Positions 17,296 to 26,582 of a DNA stretch of 64,000 nt are shown here, piece after piece. A program made the position numbers and the translations under genes. Each line of letters starts with the position of its first letter. Position 1 is the stretch's first letter. Below the pieces are notes generated by a model, which was not told where the DNA came from, made no database searches, and was given only the letters and a program-made list of their open reading frames with translations. Source of the stretch: Buchnera aphidicola (Periphyllus testudinaceus) (lineage in GTDB: Bacteria; Pseudomonadota; Gammaproteobacteria; Enterobacterales; Enterobacteriaceae); NCBI RefSeq assembly GCF_964059035.1, contig NZ_OZ060380.1, positions 394,469 to 458,468 on the forward strand, in the 5' to 3' direction.

Positions 17296-18393
17296 TTAAA
17301 TTTTATTTTTTAAAGAATTTGTTACTGCAGAAAAAATTATTTTTTCAGTAACATTATCATATATTTTTACAACGCCTATTTTATAAGGCAAAATTAAACG
17401 TATATTTCCAAAAATATTTTTTTTATCTTTCTTCATATAAAAAATATATTTTTTTAAAGGCATATCATATGGAGGAATCACAGGTAAATTAAATTTCTTT
17501 AATAAAGAAATAATTCTATTAATATTTTTATTATTCAAAAATCCAAAAATTTCTGAAGTTCTTGAAGCAATAACCATTCCAATCGATACAGCTTCTCCAT
17601 GTAATATATTTTTATAACCAAGATATGATTCAATAGCATGACCATAAGTATGACCAAAATTTAACAATGCTCGACAACCATGTTCTTTTTCATCTATAGA
17701 AATAACTTTTGCTTTTAATTGACAGCATCTTTTAATACAATAAAATAAACATTTTTTATTTAATTTTATTAAATTAAGAAAATTATTTTCTAACCATAAA
17801 AAAAATTTTTTATCAAAAATAATCGAATATTTTACAACTTCAGAAAAACCAGAAAATAATTCTTTTTTTGGTAAAGTAGATAAAAATAATAAATCAATAA
17901 TAACATTTTTAGGTTGAAAAAAAGTTCCAATCATATTTTTTCCTAAAATATGATTTACTCCAGTTTTTCCACCAACAGAAGCATCTACTTGTGAAAGTAA
18001 AGTAGTAGGAATTTGTATAAATTCTATACCTCTTTGATAAATAGAAGCAACAAATCCTGTAATATCACCGATTACTCCACCTCCAAAAGCAATTAAAACT
18101 GTATCTCTTCCACAATTTTTTTTTAAAAGTTCTGTAATAATATAATTTACTTCTTTTAAAGATTTAAAACGTTCACCATCAGGTATAGAAATAATTTCAA
18201 TATAAATTTTATGTATTTTAAAAATTTTTATTATTTTTTTTACCCAAATATTTAATAAAGTTGAATTCGTTATTAAAATATATCGTTTATTTTTTTTAAA
18301 ATAAGAAAATATATCATTATTATTAAAAATATCTATACCAATAATAATTGGATAACTTTTTTCTTGAAGAGGAATAATAAATTTTTTTAACAT
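17296..18393 (-). CDS. aroB: 3-dehydroquinate synthase
   Basis: A 365-residue AroB (E. coli 362), converting DAHP to 3-dehydroquinate in the shikimate pathway. NAD-binding GGGVIGDITGFVAS, the PTTLLSQVDASVGGKTGVNH segment and the zinc-binding histidines in LLNFGHTYGHAIES and LHGEAV are all present. It follows aroK by 38 bp as in E. coli. The pathway provides phenylalanine and tryptophan precursors that aphids need. Confidence 0.97.
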   Translation of the reverse strand: MLKKFIIPLQEKSYPIIIGIDIFNNNDIFSYFKKNKRYILITNSTLLNIWVKKIIKIFKIHKIYIEIISIPDGERFKSLKEVNYIITELLKKNCGRDTVLIAFGGGVIGDITGFVASIYQRGIEFIQIPTTLLSQVDASVGGKTGVNHILGKNMIGTFFQPKNVIIDLLFLSTLPKKELFSGFSEVVKYSIIFDKKFFLWLENNFLNLIKLNKKCLFYCIKRCCQLKAKVISIDEKEHGCRALLNFGHTYGHAIESYLGYKNILHGEAVSIGMVIASRTSEIFGFLNNKNINRIISLLKKFNLPVIPPYDMPLKKYIFYMKKDKKNIFGNIRLILPYKIGVVKIYDNVTEKIIFSAVTNSLKNKI

Positions 18394-18431
18394 AGTTTTT
18401 CACTTAAAAGTTTGTTTTATTAAATAAATCA

Positions 18432-18944
18432 TTATAAATTTAATGATTTAATTATATTTTTAACAATAGTCTGAGCGCTATAATTATCTGCATTAATAAT
18501 AATATCAGAAATATTTTTATAAAAATGATTACGTTCATTTTTTAATTTTTTTAAAGTATATTCTAAAGAATTTTTAGTATGTAATAATGGCCTATTTTTA
18601 TCTTTTCTTGTACGAATTAATTGTTTTTGAATTGTTATTTTTAAATAAATAACTATTCCATATGAAGTTAAACATCTTCTATTCTCACTAGAAATCACAG
18701 AACCACCTCCAGTAGCTAAAACAATTCCTTTTTTATGAGTTAACTCATAAATAATTCTAGATTCTCTTTTTCTAAAACCTTTTTCTCCCTCTACATCAAA
18801 AACCCAATTAATATCTGCTCCAGTTCTTTTTTCAATTTCTTCATCAGAATCATAAAATTTCATTTTAAGTTGTTTTGCTAAATTTCTTCCTACTGTACTT
18901 TTTCCTGCTCCCATCGGACCTACTAAAAATAAATTTTTTTTCAT
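18432..18944 (-). CDS. aroK: Shikimate kinase
   Basis: A 170-residue kinase (E. coli AroK 173) phosphorylating shikimate. The Walker A loop is GPMGAGKSTVGRN at residues 9-21, the shikimate-binding Asp and Arg lie in YDSDEEIE and FRKRE, GGG is in ATGGGSVIS, and the lid arginine is in NRPLLHTK. First gene of an aroK-aroB pair. The 256 bp upstream to tRNA-Ser contain no other gene. Confidence 0.96.
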   Translation of the reverse strand: MKKNLFLVGPMGAGKSTVGRNLAKQLKMKFYDSDEEIEKRTGADINWVFDVEGEKGFRKRESRIIYELTHKKGIVLATGGGSVISSENRRCLTSYGIVIYLKITIQKQLIRTRKDKNRPLLHTKNSLEYTLKKLKNERNHFYKNISDIIINADNYSAQTIVKNIIKSLNL

Positions 18945-19147
18945 ATTAATTTTTCTATAAAAATAGATAAGTGAATAATAATTTGTTATTTTAAATTTAT
19001 TATAAAAAATAAGAAAATTGTTAAAAAATAAAAATAAATTTTATGAAAAATAATTTTAAAAAATTAAAAATATTTAAAAAATATTTATATTCTTTAATAA
19101 GAATAATTTACAAAAACCAAAAATTAAGTTTATTTTTTATAAAAAAC

Positions 19148-19175
19148 TTGACGTTTTTATTTTTTTTATTAAAAT
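19148..19175 (+). promoter_or_regulatory. Probable sigma-70 promoter for tRNA-Ser
   Basis: TTGACG at 19148-19153 and TAAAAT at 19170-19175, separated by 16 bases and placed so that transcription would begin about 20 bases before the tRNA. TTGACG stands out in an otherwise A/T-only stretch. The -10 matches 5 of 6 consensus positions. Confidence 0.55.
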
Positions 19176-19200
19176 AATAATAATAAAATTGTAAAAAAAT

Positions 19201-19285
19201 GGTGAAATGTCCGAGTGGCTTAAGGAGCACGCCTGGAAAGCGTGTATACGGAAACGTATCAAGGGTTCGAATCCCTTTTTCACCA
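19201..19285 (+). tRNA. tRNA-Ser (GGA)
   Basis: An 85-base class II tRNA with a long variable arm. The acceptor GGTGAAA pairs with TTTCACC, the discriminator is A at 19285, and the T loop is GTTCGAATC. The anticodon GGA is at 19235-19237 and reads UCC and UCU. Nearly identical to E. coli serW/X. No encoded CCA. Confidence 0.97.
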
Positions 19286-19339
19286 AATATAATAAAAAAA
19301 TATTAAAAACAATATAATTATTATTTTATTTTATATCAA

Positions 19340-20047
19340 TTATTTAATAGACAATTCTAAAGCTAAAATAATAGAATCATTAAGAGTATTTTCTCGATCT
19401 TTAAAAGAAATACTTTTTTTGCTAAAAATACAATCAGAAACTGTACAAATTGATACTGTTTGAAAATTTAATTCAGATGATAAACTGTATAAACCAGATG
19501 TTTCCATATCTATTGCAAGAATTCCAAAATTTTTTATTAAATTATAAAAAGAATCACTCTTTCCATAAAAAGAATCAGTAGAAAAAATGTTTCCAATATG
19601 AATTTTAAAATTATATTTTTTTGCAATATTATAAGTATTTTTCAACATATTAAAAGTAGCAGTAGATGAAAAATCATAATTTTTAAAACGTAATCGATTC
19701 ATAGAAGAATCAGTTGATGCTCCTATAGCAACTACGATATCTCGCATTTTAATATTTTTACTAATTTTTCCACACGTCCCTAAACGAATAATTTTTTTAA
19801 CATTATAATTAAAAAATAACTCTCGTATATAAATAGATAAAGAAGGTATTCCCATTCCATGACTCATTAAAGAAACTTTTTTATTTTTATAAAATCCAGT
19901 ATAACCCAACATTAATCGAACATTATTAATCTTAATAGAATTTTTTAAAAAATTTTTAGCTATATATTTTATTCTTAATGGATCTCCTGATATTATCACT
20001 ACTTCTGAAAAATCAGAAATTTTAGAATTCATGTGCGGAGTAATCAT
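19340..20047 (-). CDS. deoD: Purine nucleoside phosphorylase
   Basis: A 235-residue hexameric-type PNP (E. coli DeoD 239) cleaving purine nucleosides with phosphate. MITPHMN gives the shared His4, GDPLRIKYIA binds phosphate, GYTGFYKNKKVSLMSHGMGIPS is canonical, and DMETSGLY and SDCIF replace EMEAAG and SDHI while keeping the Glu and catalytic Asp. It follows deoB by 35 bp. The His-to-Cys change after the catalytic Asp is a deviation from E. coli. Confidence 0.95.
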   Translation of the reverse strand: MITPHMNSKISDFSEVVIISGDPLRIKYIAKNFLKNSIKINNVRLMLGYTGFYKNKKVSLMSHGMGIPSLSIYIRELFFNYNVKKIIRLGTCGKISKNIKMRDIVVAIGASTDSSMNRLRFKNYDFSSTATFNMLKNTYNIAKKYNFKIHIGNIFSTDSFYGKSDSFYNLIKNFGILAIDMETSGLYSLSSELNFQTVSICTVSDCIFSKKSISFKDRENTLNDSIILALELSIK

Positions 20048-20082
20048 ATTTTAAACGCCCTATATTAAAACTTATAATAAAA

Positions 20083-21342
20083 TTAAAATATTTTTTTTTT
20101 AAAATTTAATATCATTTTTTTACCAAAATCCATTTTAGACATTTTGAAATATTTTGCAATAGTTTGAGAAATATCAGAAAAAGTTTTTCGATGTCCTAAA
20201 TATCTTGGTTTAATAAATTTGTTATATAATAAAATAGGAACATTTTCTCTTGTATGATCTGTTCCTTTCCAAGTTGGATCACAACCATGATCTGCAGTAA
20301 TAATTAATAAATCATTTTGAGTAAGAAAAGTCATAAATTTTAATAATTCTTTATCAAATAATTCTAATTCATTTATATATCCATTTACATCTCTTCTATG
20401 ACCCCACATAGAATCAAAATCAACAAAATTTATAAAAAAAAACACATTTTTTTTTTGTTTTTTTTTAAGACTTAAAACTTCTCTTTTTAAAGATTTAAAA
20501 ATATCTTTAATAGAATATACAAGAATTTTTTTAGAAATCCCTAATCCTGAAAAAATATCAGAAATTTTTCCTATAGATATAACTAAACCATTTTTTTCTT
20601 TTAAAAATTTTTCCATAATAGTAATACTATTTGGTTTTAAAGAATAATCTTTTCTATTTCGAGTACGAAAAAAATTTTTATCTGTTCCTAAAAATGGACG
20701 CGCAATTACTCTACACACATTATATTTACTTTGATTTAAAATTATTCTAATTTCTTGACACAAAGAATATAATTCTTTTAAACCAAAATAATGTTCATGA
20801 CAAGCTACCTGAAAAACAGAATCAGATGAAGTATAAAGTATAGGATATTTAGTTTGAATATGTTGTTTACCATATAAATTTAAAATATCAGTTCCTGAAG
20901 AATGAATATTTCCAAGAAAATTTAATATACCTGTTTTTTGAGATATTTTTTTTAAAATATTTTTTGGAAAACTATTTTTTAAATTTTTAAAATATTTCCA
21001 CTTATGAAATACAGGAGATCCAGAAATTTCCCAATGCCCAGAACATGTATCTTTACTAGTAGAAATTTCACTAGCATAAGCATAACTTCCTATAATTTTT
21101 TGATTTTTTTCAAAACCTTTAAGAAAATTTCCACAAGATTTTTTTGTTGCTTTTGCTAAACCCAAAGATGTTAACAATGGAATTTGTAATTTTTTATTAA
21201 AAAAATTTAATTTTTTTCTTTTATTATAACAATATTTTGCTATATTTCCTAAAGTATTTGACCCTTCATCATTAAATTTATATGAATCTTTTGAAGAACC
21301 TATACCTAATGAATCTAAAACTAACAAAAATACTATTTTCAT
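20083..21342 (-). CDS. deoB: Phosphopentomutase
   Basis: A 419-residue DeoB (E. coli 407) interconverting ribose 1-phosphate and ribose 5-phosphate. Alkaline-phosphatase-fold metal sites are visible: LVLDSLGIGSSKD at the start and ITADHGCDPTWKGTDHTRE near the end. An ATG four codons upstream (21354) is possible, but the ATG at 21342 follows GAGAA at normal spacing and matches the family. With DeoD it forms a nucleoside salvage pair; deoC and deoA are absent. Confidence 0.95.
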   Translation of the reverse strand: MKIVFLLVLDSLGIGSSKDSYKFNDEGSNTLGNIAKYCYNKRKKLNFFNKKLQIPLLTSLGLAKATKKSCGNFLKGFEKNQKIIGSYAYASEISTSKDTCSGHWEISGSPVFHKWKYFKNLKNSFPKNILKKISQKTGILNFLGNIHSSGTDILNLYGKQHIQTKYPILYTSSDSVFQVACHEHYFGLKELYSLCQEIRIILNQSKYNVCRVIARPFLGTDKNFFRTRNRKDYSLKPNSITIMEKFLKEKNGLVISIGKISDIFSGLGISKKILVYSIKDIFKSLKREVLSLKKKQKKNVFFFINFVDFDSMWGHRRDVNGYINELELFDKELLKFMTFLTQNDLLIITADHGCDPTWKGTDHTRENVPILLYNKFIKPRYLGHRKTFSDISQTIAKYFKMSKMDFGKKMILNFKKKIF

Positions 21343-21463
21343 AAAATTTCTCATTTTTATATAAAAATTTTTTTATTATTTAAAAACATATAAATTTTTT
21401 CGTAATTTATTTATAAAATATAAATAAATTACGTTTATTAAAAATAAAAAAATATTAAAATAT

Positions 21464-23068
21464 TTAAATTTGTTTTATTTTTGAAAAAATTATATTTTTA
21501 TATTTTGAAATAATTATATTTAATTTAAAAATACTAGTAGAAAAATAAACTATTTCATTATTATTATCATATGCTAAAGAAGAAAAATTTTCTTTTTTAA
21601 ATTTTTCTAAAAATTTTTTATTATTAGAAGAAATCCATCGAATACAAGATATATTTGTTTTTTTATAATTTGCTAATACTTTATACTCAAAATTTAATCT
21701 TTCTAAAACAACATCAAATTGTAATCTACCAATAACTCCTAAAATTAAAGAATTATTTAAAAAAGGTTTAAATAAATAAACAACTCCTTCTTCTGATAAT
21801 TGATTTAATCCACGTAATAATTTTTTTTGCTTAAACGAATCTTTTAAATAAACTAATCGAAATAATTCAGGAGAAAATTTTGGAATTTCAGAAAAACTAA
21901 TATTTTCTCCTTCTGTATATGTATCTCCTATTTTAATATTTCCTTTACTATATATTCCTATAATATCTCCAGGATAAGCGTTATCTATTAAAAATCTCTT
22001 ACCAGCAATAAAATTTACAGCATTATTAATAATACTTTTAGTTTTAGTTCTTACATGATAAAATTTCATTCCTTTTTTATACTTTCCTGAAACAATTCTA
22101 ATAAAAGCAATTCTATCATGATGTTTTAAATTCATATTTGCTTGTATTTTAAATACAAATCCAGAAAAGGTTTTCTCTATTGATTTTATTTTTCTTGTTA
22201 AACTATATCTATATTTTGGATAAGGAGCCCAATCTACTAAACTTTTTAGAACATGATCAATTCCAAAATTACTTAATGCGCTTCCAAAAAAAATAGGTGT
22301 TTCTATTCCTTTTAAAAAATTTTTTTTATTAAATTTAGTATAATAAGATTTAATTAAATCTAATTCTTCTTTAAGATTAAAAATTTCATTTTTTTTAAAA
22401 TATTTGTTTAAAGTTTTATTTTTTAAATAAAAAATAAATTCTGTTAATTTATTATTTTCTTTTAAAGTATTTTTTATATATAAAGATACTTTTTTTTTAT
22501 CTATACTAATAACTCCTTTGAAATTTCTTCCACTCCCAATAGGCCAATTTATAGGTATACAAATAATTTTTAACTTATTTTCAATATCATCTAAAATCTT
22601 AAAAAAATCATGAGAATCTCGATCTAATTTATTTATAAAAGTAATAATTGGAATTTTTCTTAAACGAGCTACTTTCATTAACTTTATTGTTCTTTTTTCT
22701 ACACTCTTAGATGCGTCTATAACCATTATACAACAATCTACAGCAGTTAAAACACGATATGTATCCTCTGAAAAATCTTCATGACCAGGAGTATCTAATA
22801 GATTTAAATGATGTTTTAAATAAACAAATTTAATAATGGATGTAGTTACCGAAATACCTCTTTTTTTTTCAATTTCCATCCAATCTGATTTAGCATATTT
22901 TTTAGATTTTCTAGATTTTATTGTTCCAGCTTCATGAATAACTTTTCCTAATAATAAAAACTTTTCTGTAATAGTAGTTTTACCTGAATCCGGATGAGAA
23001 ATAATAGCAAAAGTTCTTCTTTTTTTTATTTTTAAAATACTATTTTGATTTAAAATTTTTTTATTCAT
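21464..23068 (-). CDS. prfC: Peptide chain release factor 3
   Basis: A 534-residue RF3 (E. coli 529), the GTPase that removes RF1 and RF2 from the ribosome after termination. G1 is ISHPDSGKTT near residue 25, followed by DWMEIEKKRGISVTTS, LLDTPGHEDFSEDTYR and FINKLDRDS. The ATG at 23068 is chosen over an adjacent upstream TTG. It is a stand-alone minus-strand gene, upstream of deoB. Confidence 0.96.
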   Translation of the reverse strand: MNKKILNQNSILKIKKRRTFAIISHPDSGKTTITEKFLLLGKVIHEAGTIKSRKSKKYAKSDWMEIEKKRGISVTTSIIKFVYLKHHLNLLDTPGHEDFSEDTYRVLTAVDCCIMVIDASKSVEKRTIKLMKVARLRKIPIITFINKLDRDSHDFFKILDDIENKLKIICIPINWPIGSGRNFKGVISIDKKKVSLYIKNTLKENNKLTEFIFYLKNKTLNKYFKKNEIFNLKEELDLIKSYYTKFNKKNFLKGIETPIFFGSALSNFGIDHVLKSLVDWAPYPKYRYSLTRKIKSIEKTFSGFVFKIQANMNLKHHDRIAFIRIVSGKYKKGMKFYHVRTKTKSIINNAVNFIAGKRFLIDNAYPGDIIGIYSKGNIKIGDTYTEGENISFSEIPKFSPELFRLVYLKDSFKQKKLLRGLNQLSEEGVVYLFKPFLNNSLILGVIGRLQFDVVLERLNFEYKVLANYKKTNISCIRWISSNNKKFLEKFKKENFSSLAYDNNNEIVYFSTSIFKLNIIISKYKNIIFSKIKQI

Positions 23069-23279
23069 CAAATAAAATTTTTCTCTTTAAAATGGATGTA
23101 AAATTATTTAAAATATTAATTTTTAAAAATATTATATATATTTAAAATATATAATATATATAATTTTTAAAAACTAAATTTATTTAAAAATAAAAACATT
23201 AAAATTTAAATTTATTGATAAGATACTTTTTTAATAATTTATTATAATATAATATTATTTATTTTAAATTGAGTTTCTA

Positions 23280-24287
23280 ATGAAAAAAAATATTTATATT
23301 GCATATACCGGAGGAACTATAGGTATGAAAAAATCTAATATTGGTTATATTCCGGTTTCTGGATTTCTTCAAAAACAACTAAAAAAAATGCCAGAATTTC
23401 ATAAAAAAGAAATGCCAAAATTTACTATTAATGAATATAATCCATTAATTGATTCATCAAATATGACTCCGAAAGATTGGAAAAAAATTGCAAACGACAT
23501 TAAAAAAAATTATAAAAAATATGATGGATTTATTATATTACATGGAACAGATACAATGTCTTATACTGCATCTGCATTATCATTTATTTTAGAAAATTTA
23601 AATAAACCAGTAATAATTACAGGATCTCAAATACCATTATATGAAATTCGATCTGATGGCCGACAAAATTTATTAAATTCTTTATTAATCGCTTCTAATT
23701 TTCCTATACATGAAGTAACATTATTTTTTAATAATAAATTATATAGAGGAAATAGAACCACAAAAACTCATGCAGACGGATTAAATGCTTTTTCTTCTCC
23801 AAATTTACCTCCTTTATTAAAAATAGGAGTAAAAATAAAATATTCAAAAAAAAATATAATATTAAAAAAAAATAAAAAACTAATTGTTCATAATATAAAA
23901 CATCAACCAATTAGTATAATTACTATATATCCTGGAATATCAAAACAAATAATGAAAAATTTTTTTTTAAAACCAGTAAAAGGCCTTATTTTATGTTCTT
24001 ATGGAAAAGGAAATGCTCCTCAAAATAAAGAGTTCTTAGATGAAATAAATAAAGCAAATAAAAAAAAAATAATTATTATTAATTTAACACAATGTATTTC
24101 AGGAAAAGTAAATATGAAAAACTATGCTACTGGAAATACTTTATCTAATTCTGGAGTAATAAGTGGAAAAGATCTTACAATAGAAGCAACTCTCACAAAA
24201 CTTCATTTTTTATTTAGTCAAAAAATTCCAATAAATTTAATAAAAAAAAAAATTCAAGAAAATTTAAGAGGCGAAATAACTAATTAA
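23280..24287 (+). CDS. ansA: L-asparaginase I (cytoplasmic type)
   Basis: A 335-residue AnsA (E. coli 338) hydrolysing asparagine to aspartate and ammonia in the cytoplasm; no signal peptide. Catalytic threonines are in AYTGGTIGMKK (near residue 12) and LHGTDTMSYTASALSF (near residue 90). GSQIPLYEIRSDGRQNL and FFNNKLYRGNRTTKTHADG are canonical. It stands alone and diverges from prfC. Asparagine is a plausible host-supplied nitrogen source, so it may feed aspartate into lysine or purine synthesis (inference). Confidence 0.95.
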   Translation: MKKNIYIAYTGGTIGMKKSNIGYIPVSGFLQKQLKKMPEFHKKEMPKFTINEYNPLIDSSNMTPKDWKKIANDIKKNYKKYDGFIILHGTDTMSYTASALSFILENLNKPVIITGSQIPLYEIRSDGRQNLLNSLLIASNFPIHEVTLFFNNKLYRGNRTTKTHADGLNAFSSPNLPPLLKIGVKIKYSKKNIILKKNKKLIVHNIKHQPISIITIYPGISKQIMKNFFLKPVKGLILCSYGKGNAPQNKEFLDEINKANKKKIIIINLTQCISGKVNMKNYATGNTLSNSGVISGKDLTIEATLTKLHFLFSQKIPINLIKKKIQENLRGEITN

Positions 24288-24375
24288 AATACTAATTTTA
24301 AAATTTTTTATTATAAATTTTTTTTAAAAAATATTCTAAATTAAAAGTTATTTTTTAAAAATATATTAAAAAATA

Positions 24376-24948
24376 TTAATAATAAGAAAAAGAATTAGGT
24401 TTATGTAAAGTAACATCAATGACTTTAGAAATTTGAGGAAAATTATTTAATAAACGTTTTTCAACCATATTTTTTAAAGTAGAATTAACCATAGAGCACC
24501 CATTACAACCTCCTTGAAATTCAATCATTATTTCTTTTTTTTTATTTATTTCTTTTAAAAATAACTTTCCGCCATGCGATAAAAGAAATGGATTAATATT
24601 AATTTCTATAAAAAATAAAATTTTATTTTCTAAATCAGATCTTTTCTTTTTAAAAGACCTAATATATGGCGAATGCAACATTAATTCAAAATTTAAATTA
24701 TTTTTTACTAATTTAATTTTAGATTTTTTCAAAAAAGGAATATCTTCTTTTTTAATATATACATTAAAATTATTAAATTTAAATTTTTTATCCATACTCG
24801 TAATATTTTTAAAATATATATATTCAATTCCACAAGAAGCTTTTTCTGTTCCTGGATTATTGACAAAAATTTTTATATGTGTATTCATTTTTTTTTTAGA
24901 TAATAATCGTGAAATATATTCTTGAGCATTTATAGAAATTTTAATCAT
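24376..24948 (-). CDS. nfuA: Fe-S cluster carrier protein NfuA
   Basis: A 190-residue NfuA (E. coli 191). It has an N-terminal degenerate A-type domain (residues 1-95) and a C-terminal Nfu domain whose cluster-binding CxxC is in EFQGGCNGCSMVNSTLKNMVE. It delivers 4Fe-4S clusters to apoproteins, and here may serve IlvD, MutY or HemW. Convergent with ansA; bioH lies on the other side, as in E. coli where bioH and nfuA are near neighbours. Confidence 0.95.
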   Translation of the reverse strand: MIKISINAQEYISRLLSKKKMNTHIKIFVNNPGTEKASCGIEYIYFKNITSMDKKFKFNNFNVYIKKEDIPFLKKSKIKLVKNNLNFELMLHSPYIRSFKKKRSDLENKILFFIEININPFLLSHGGKLFLKEINKKKEIMIEFQGGCNGCSMVNSTLKNMVEKRLLNNFPQISKVIDVTLHKPNSFSYY

Positions 24949-25110
24949 TTTTTTTATTTAAATAAATTATATGTATTAATTAATAAATTAATTTTATATG
25001 AAAAAATTATTTAAATATATAATTAATTAATATAAATTTAAAAAAAAATTTATTATTATAATAAAAAACCATTTATTTTAATAAAAAATTTTTATTAATA
25101 AATAAAAAAA

Positions 25111-25863
25111 ATGATCATAAAAAAAAAAATAACTTTAATATTTATACATGGTTTAGGATTTAATAAAAAAATATGGTATTTTTTTAAAAAAAAATTTGAA
25201 AAAAAATTTTTAATCAATACATTAAATCTTCATACACCATATAAAAAAAATAATTTTAATATAGAACTTAAAAAATTTATTAAAAATAAAATATCTCAAA
25301 TACCTAAAAATTCTATATTAATAGGATGGTCTATTGGAGGAATTATAGCAACTTTAATAAGTTTAAAAGAAAAAAATAAAATTTTATTATTGATTACAAT
25401 TGCATCTTCTCCATGTTTTAAAAAAAAAAAAAATTGGCCTGGAATAAATAATTATCAAATTGATCAAATGAAAAAAAAATTATTATATAATTATAAAAAT
25501 TCTATAAAAAATTTTATAAATTTTCAAAAAAATAATGAAAATGAAAAAAAAATTAAAATTCTTTATGAAAAATTAATACATATGAAAAAAATTAATAATT
25601 CTTCATTAGAATTTAATATTAAAATATTAAAAAAAATAGATTTAAGAAATATGTTAAAAAAAATTAAAATACCAATTATTCGAATATATGGAAGTTTAGA
25701 TAACATAGTTCCAATAAAAATATCTAAAATTTTAGATAATCTTTTAAAAAAAAAATCTTATATTATAAAAAAATCAAATCATGCTCCATTTATTTCTCAT
25801 TTAGAAAATTGTTATAAAATAATTATAAAATGCATTAAAAAAAATGTTCCAAAAAACTTATAA
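25111..25863 (+). CDS. bioH: Pimeloyl-ACP methyl ester esterase
   Basis: A 250-residue alpha/beta hydrolase (E. coli BioH 256) that frees pimeloyl-ACP for biotin synthesis. The nucleophile is in GWSIGGIIATL, the acid is probably in YGSLDNIVP, and the histidine is in KKSNHAPFISH, a motif near-identical to E. coli BioH. It is lysine-rich, with a 14-A run at 25420-25433 kept in frame. No other bio gene is in the window. Confidence 0.9.
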   Translation: MIIKKKITLIFIHGLGFNKKIWYFFKKKFEKKFLINTLNLHTPYKKNNFNIELKKFIKNKISQIPKNSILIGWSIGGIIATLISLKEKNKILLLITIASSPCFKKKKNWPGINNYQIDQMKKKLLYNYKNSIKNFINFQKNNENEKKIKILYEKLIHMKKINNSSLEFNIKILKKIDLRNMLKKIKIPIIRIYGSLDNIVPIKISKILDNLLKKKSYIIKKSNHAPFISHLENCYKIIIKCIKKNVPKNL

Positions 25864-25875
25864 AAAAATATTATA

Positions 25876-25935
25876 AAACTTTCAATTTATTTAGATAATA
25901 AAAAAATAAAATCTAATAAAAAGAAAGTTTATAAA
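25876..25935. terminator. Imperfect hairpin between convergent bioH and ssb
   Basis: AAACTTTC and GAAAGTTT form an outer 8 bp stem. Inside it, TTTATTTAGAT and ATCTAATAAA pair with one bulged base. It lies in the 102 bp between the two converging stop codons, consistent with a shared terminator. Most pairs are A-T, so confidence is moderate. Confidence 0.4.
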
Positions 25936-25965
25936 AATTATATATTTTAAAAAAAAATAAATAAA

Positions 25966-26469
25966 TTAAAAAGGAATTTCATCTTCAAAATCTATATTCG
26001 ATTCATCAAGTAATGATTTTTTATTAACATTTTTAAATGAATTTGAATGTTTATTTTTTTTTAAATGTGTATTTTTTAAAGAATTTTTTTTATTATTTTC
26101 AACTGAAGAACTAGAATTTAATCGATTACCTAACATTTGCATAGAACCATTAATATTTACAACAATTTCTGTAGTATATCTATCTAAATTATTTTGATCA
26201 GTCCATTTTCTAGTTTTTAATGAACCTTCTATATATACTTGTGATCCTTTTCTTAAATAATCTCCTGCAATTTCAGCTAATTTTCCAAATAATACTACTT
26301 TATGCCATTCTGTTTTTTCTTTCATTTCTCCTGTATTCTTATCTTTCCAATTTTCAGAAGTAGCAATATTAATATTTGCTACTGCTGCTCCATTAGTCAT
26401 ATATCTAATATCTGGATCTTGTCCAAGATACCCTATTAAAATAACTTTATTTACTCCTCGATTAGCCAT
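25966..26469 (-). CDS. ssb: Single-stranded DNA-binding protein
   Basis: A 167-residue SSB (E. coli 178). The OB-fold is residues 1-110 (MANRGVNKVILIGYLGQDPD, then TEWHKVVLFGKLAEIAGDYL). A low-complexity Asn/Lys/Ser linker leads to the conserved acidic tail DFEDEIPF that recruits partner proteins. It diverges from dusA across 113 bp. Confidence 0.97.
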   Translation of the reverse strand: MANRGVNKVILIGYLGQDPDIRYMTNGAAVANINIATSENWKDKNTGEMKEKTEWHKVVLFGKLAEIAGDYLRKGSQVYIEGSLKTRKWTDQNNLDRYTTEIVVNINGSMQMLGNRLNSSSSVENNKKNSLKNTHLKKNKHSNSFKNVNKKSLLDESNIDFEDEIPF

Positions 26470-26582
26470 ATTTTTTCTCTAAAATATATAAAAACTATTT
26501 TAATAGTACTATATTTAAAACATAAATGCTTTATAATTAAAAACAAAATAACTTTTTATACAATAAAAATTTTAAAAAACTT

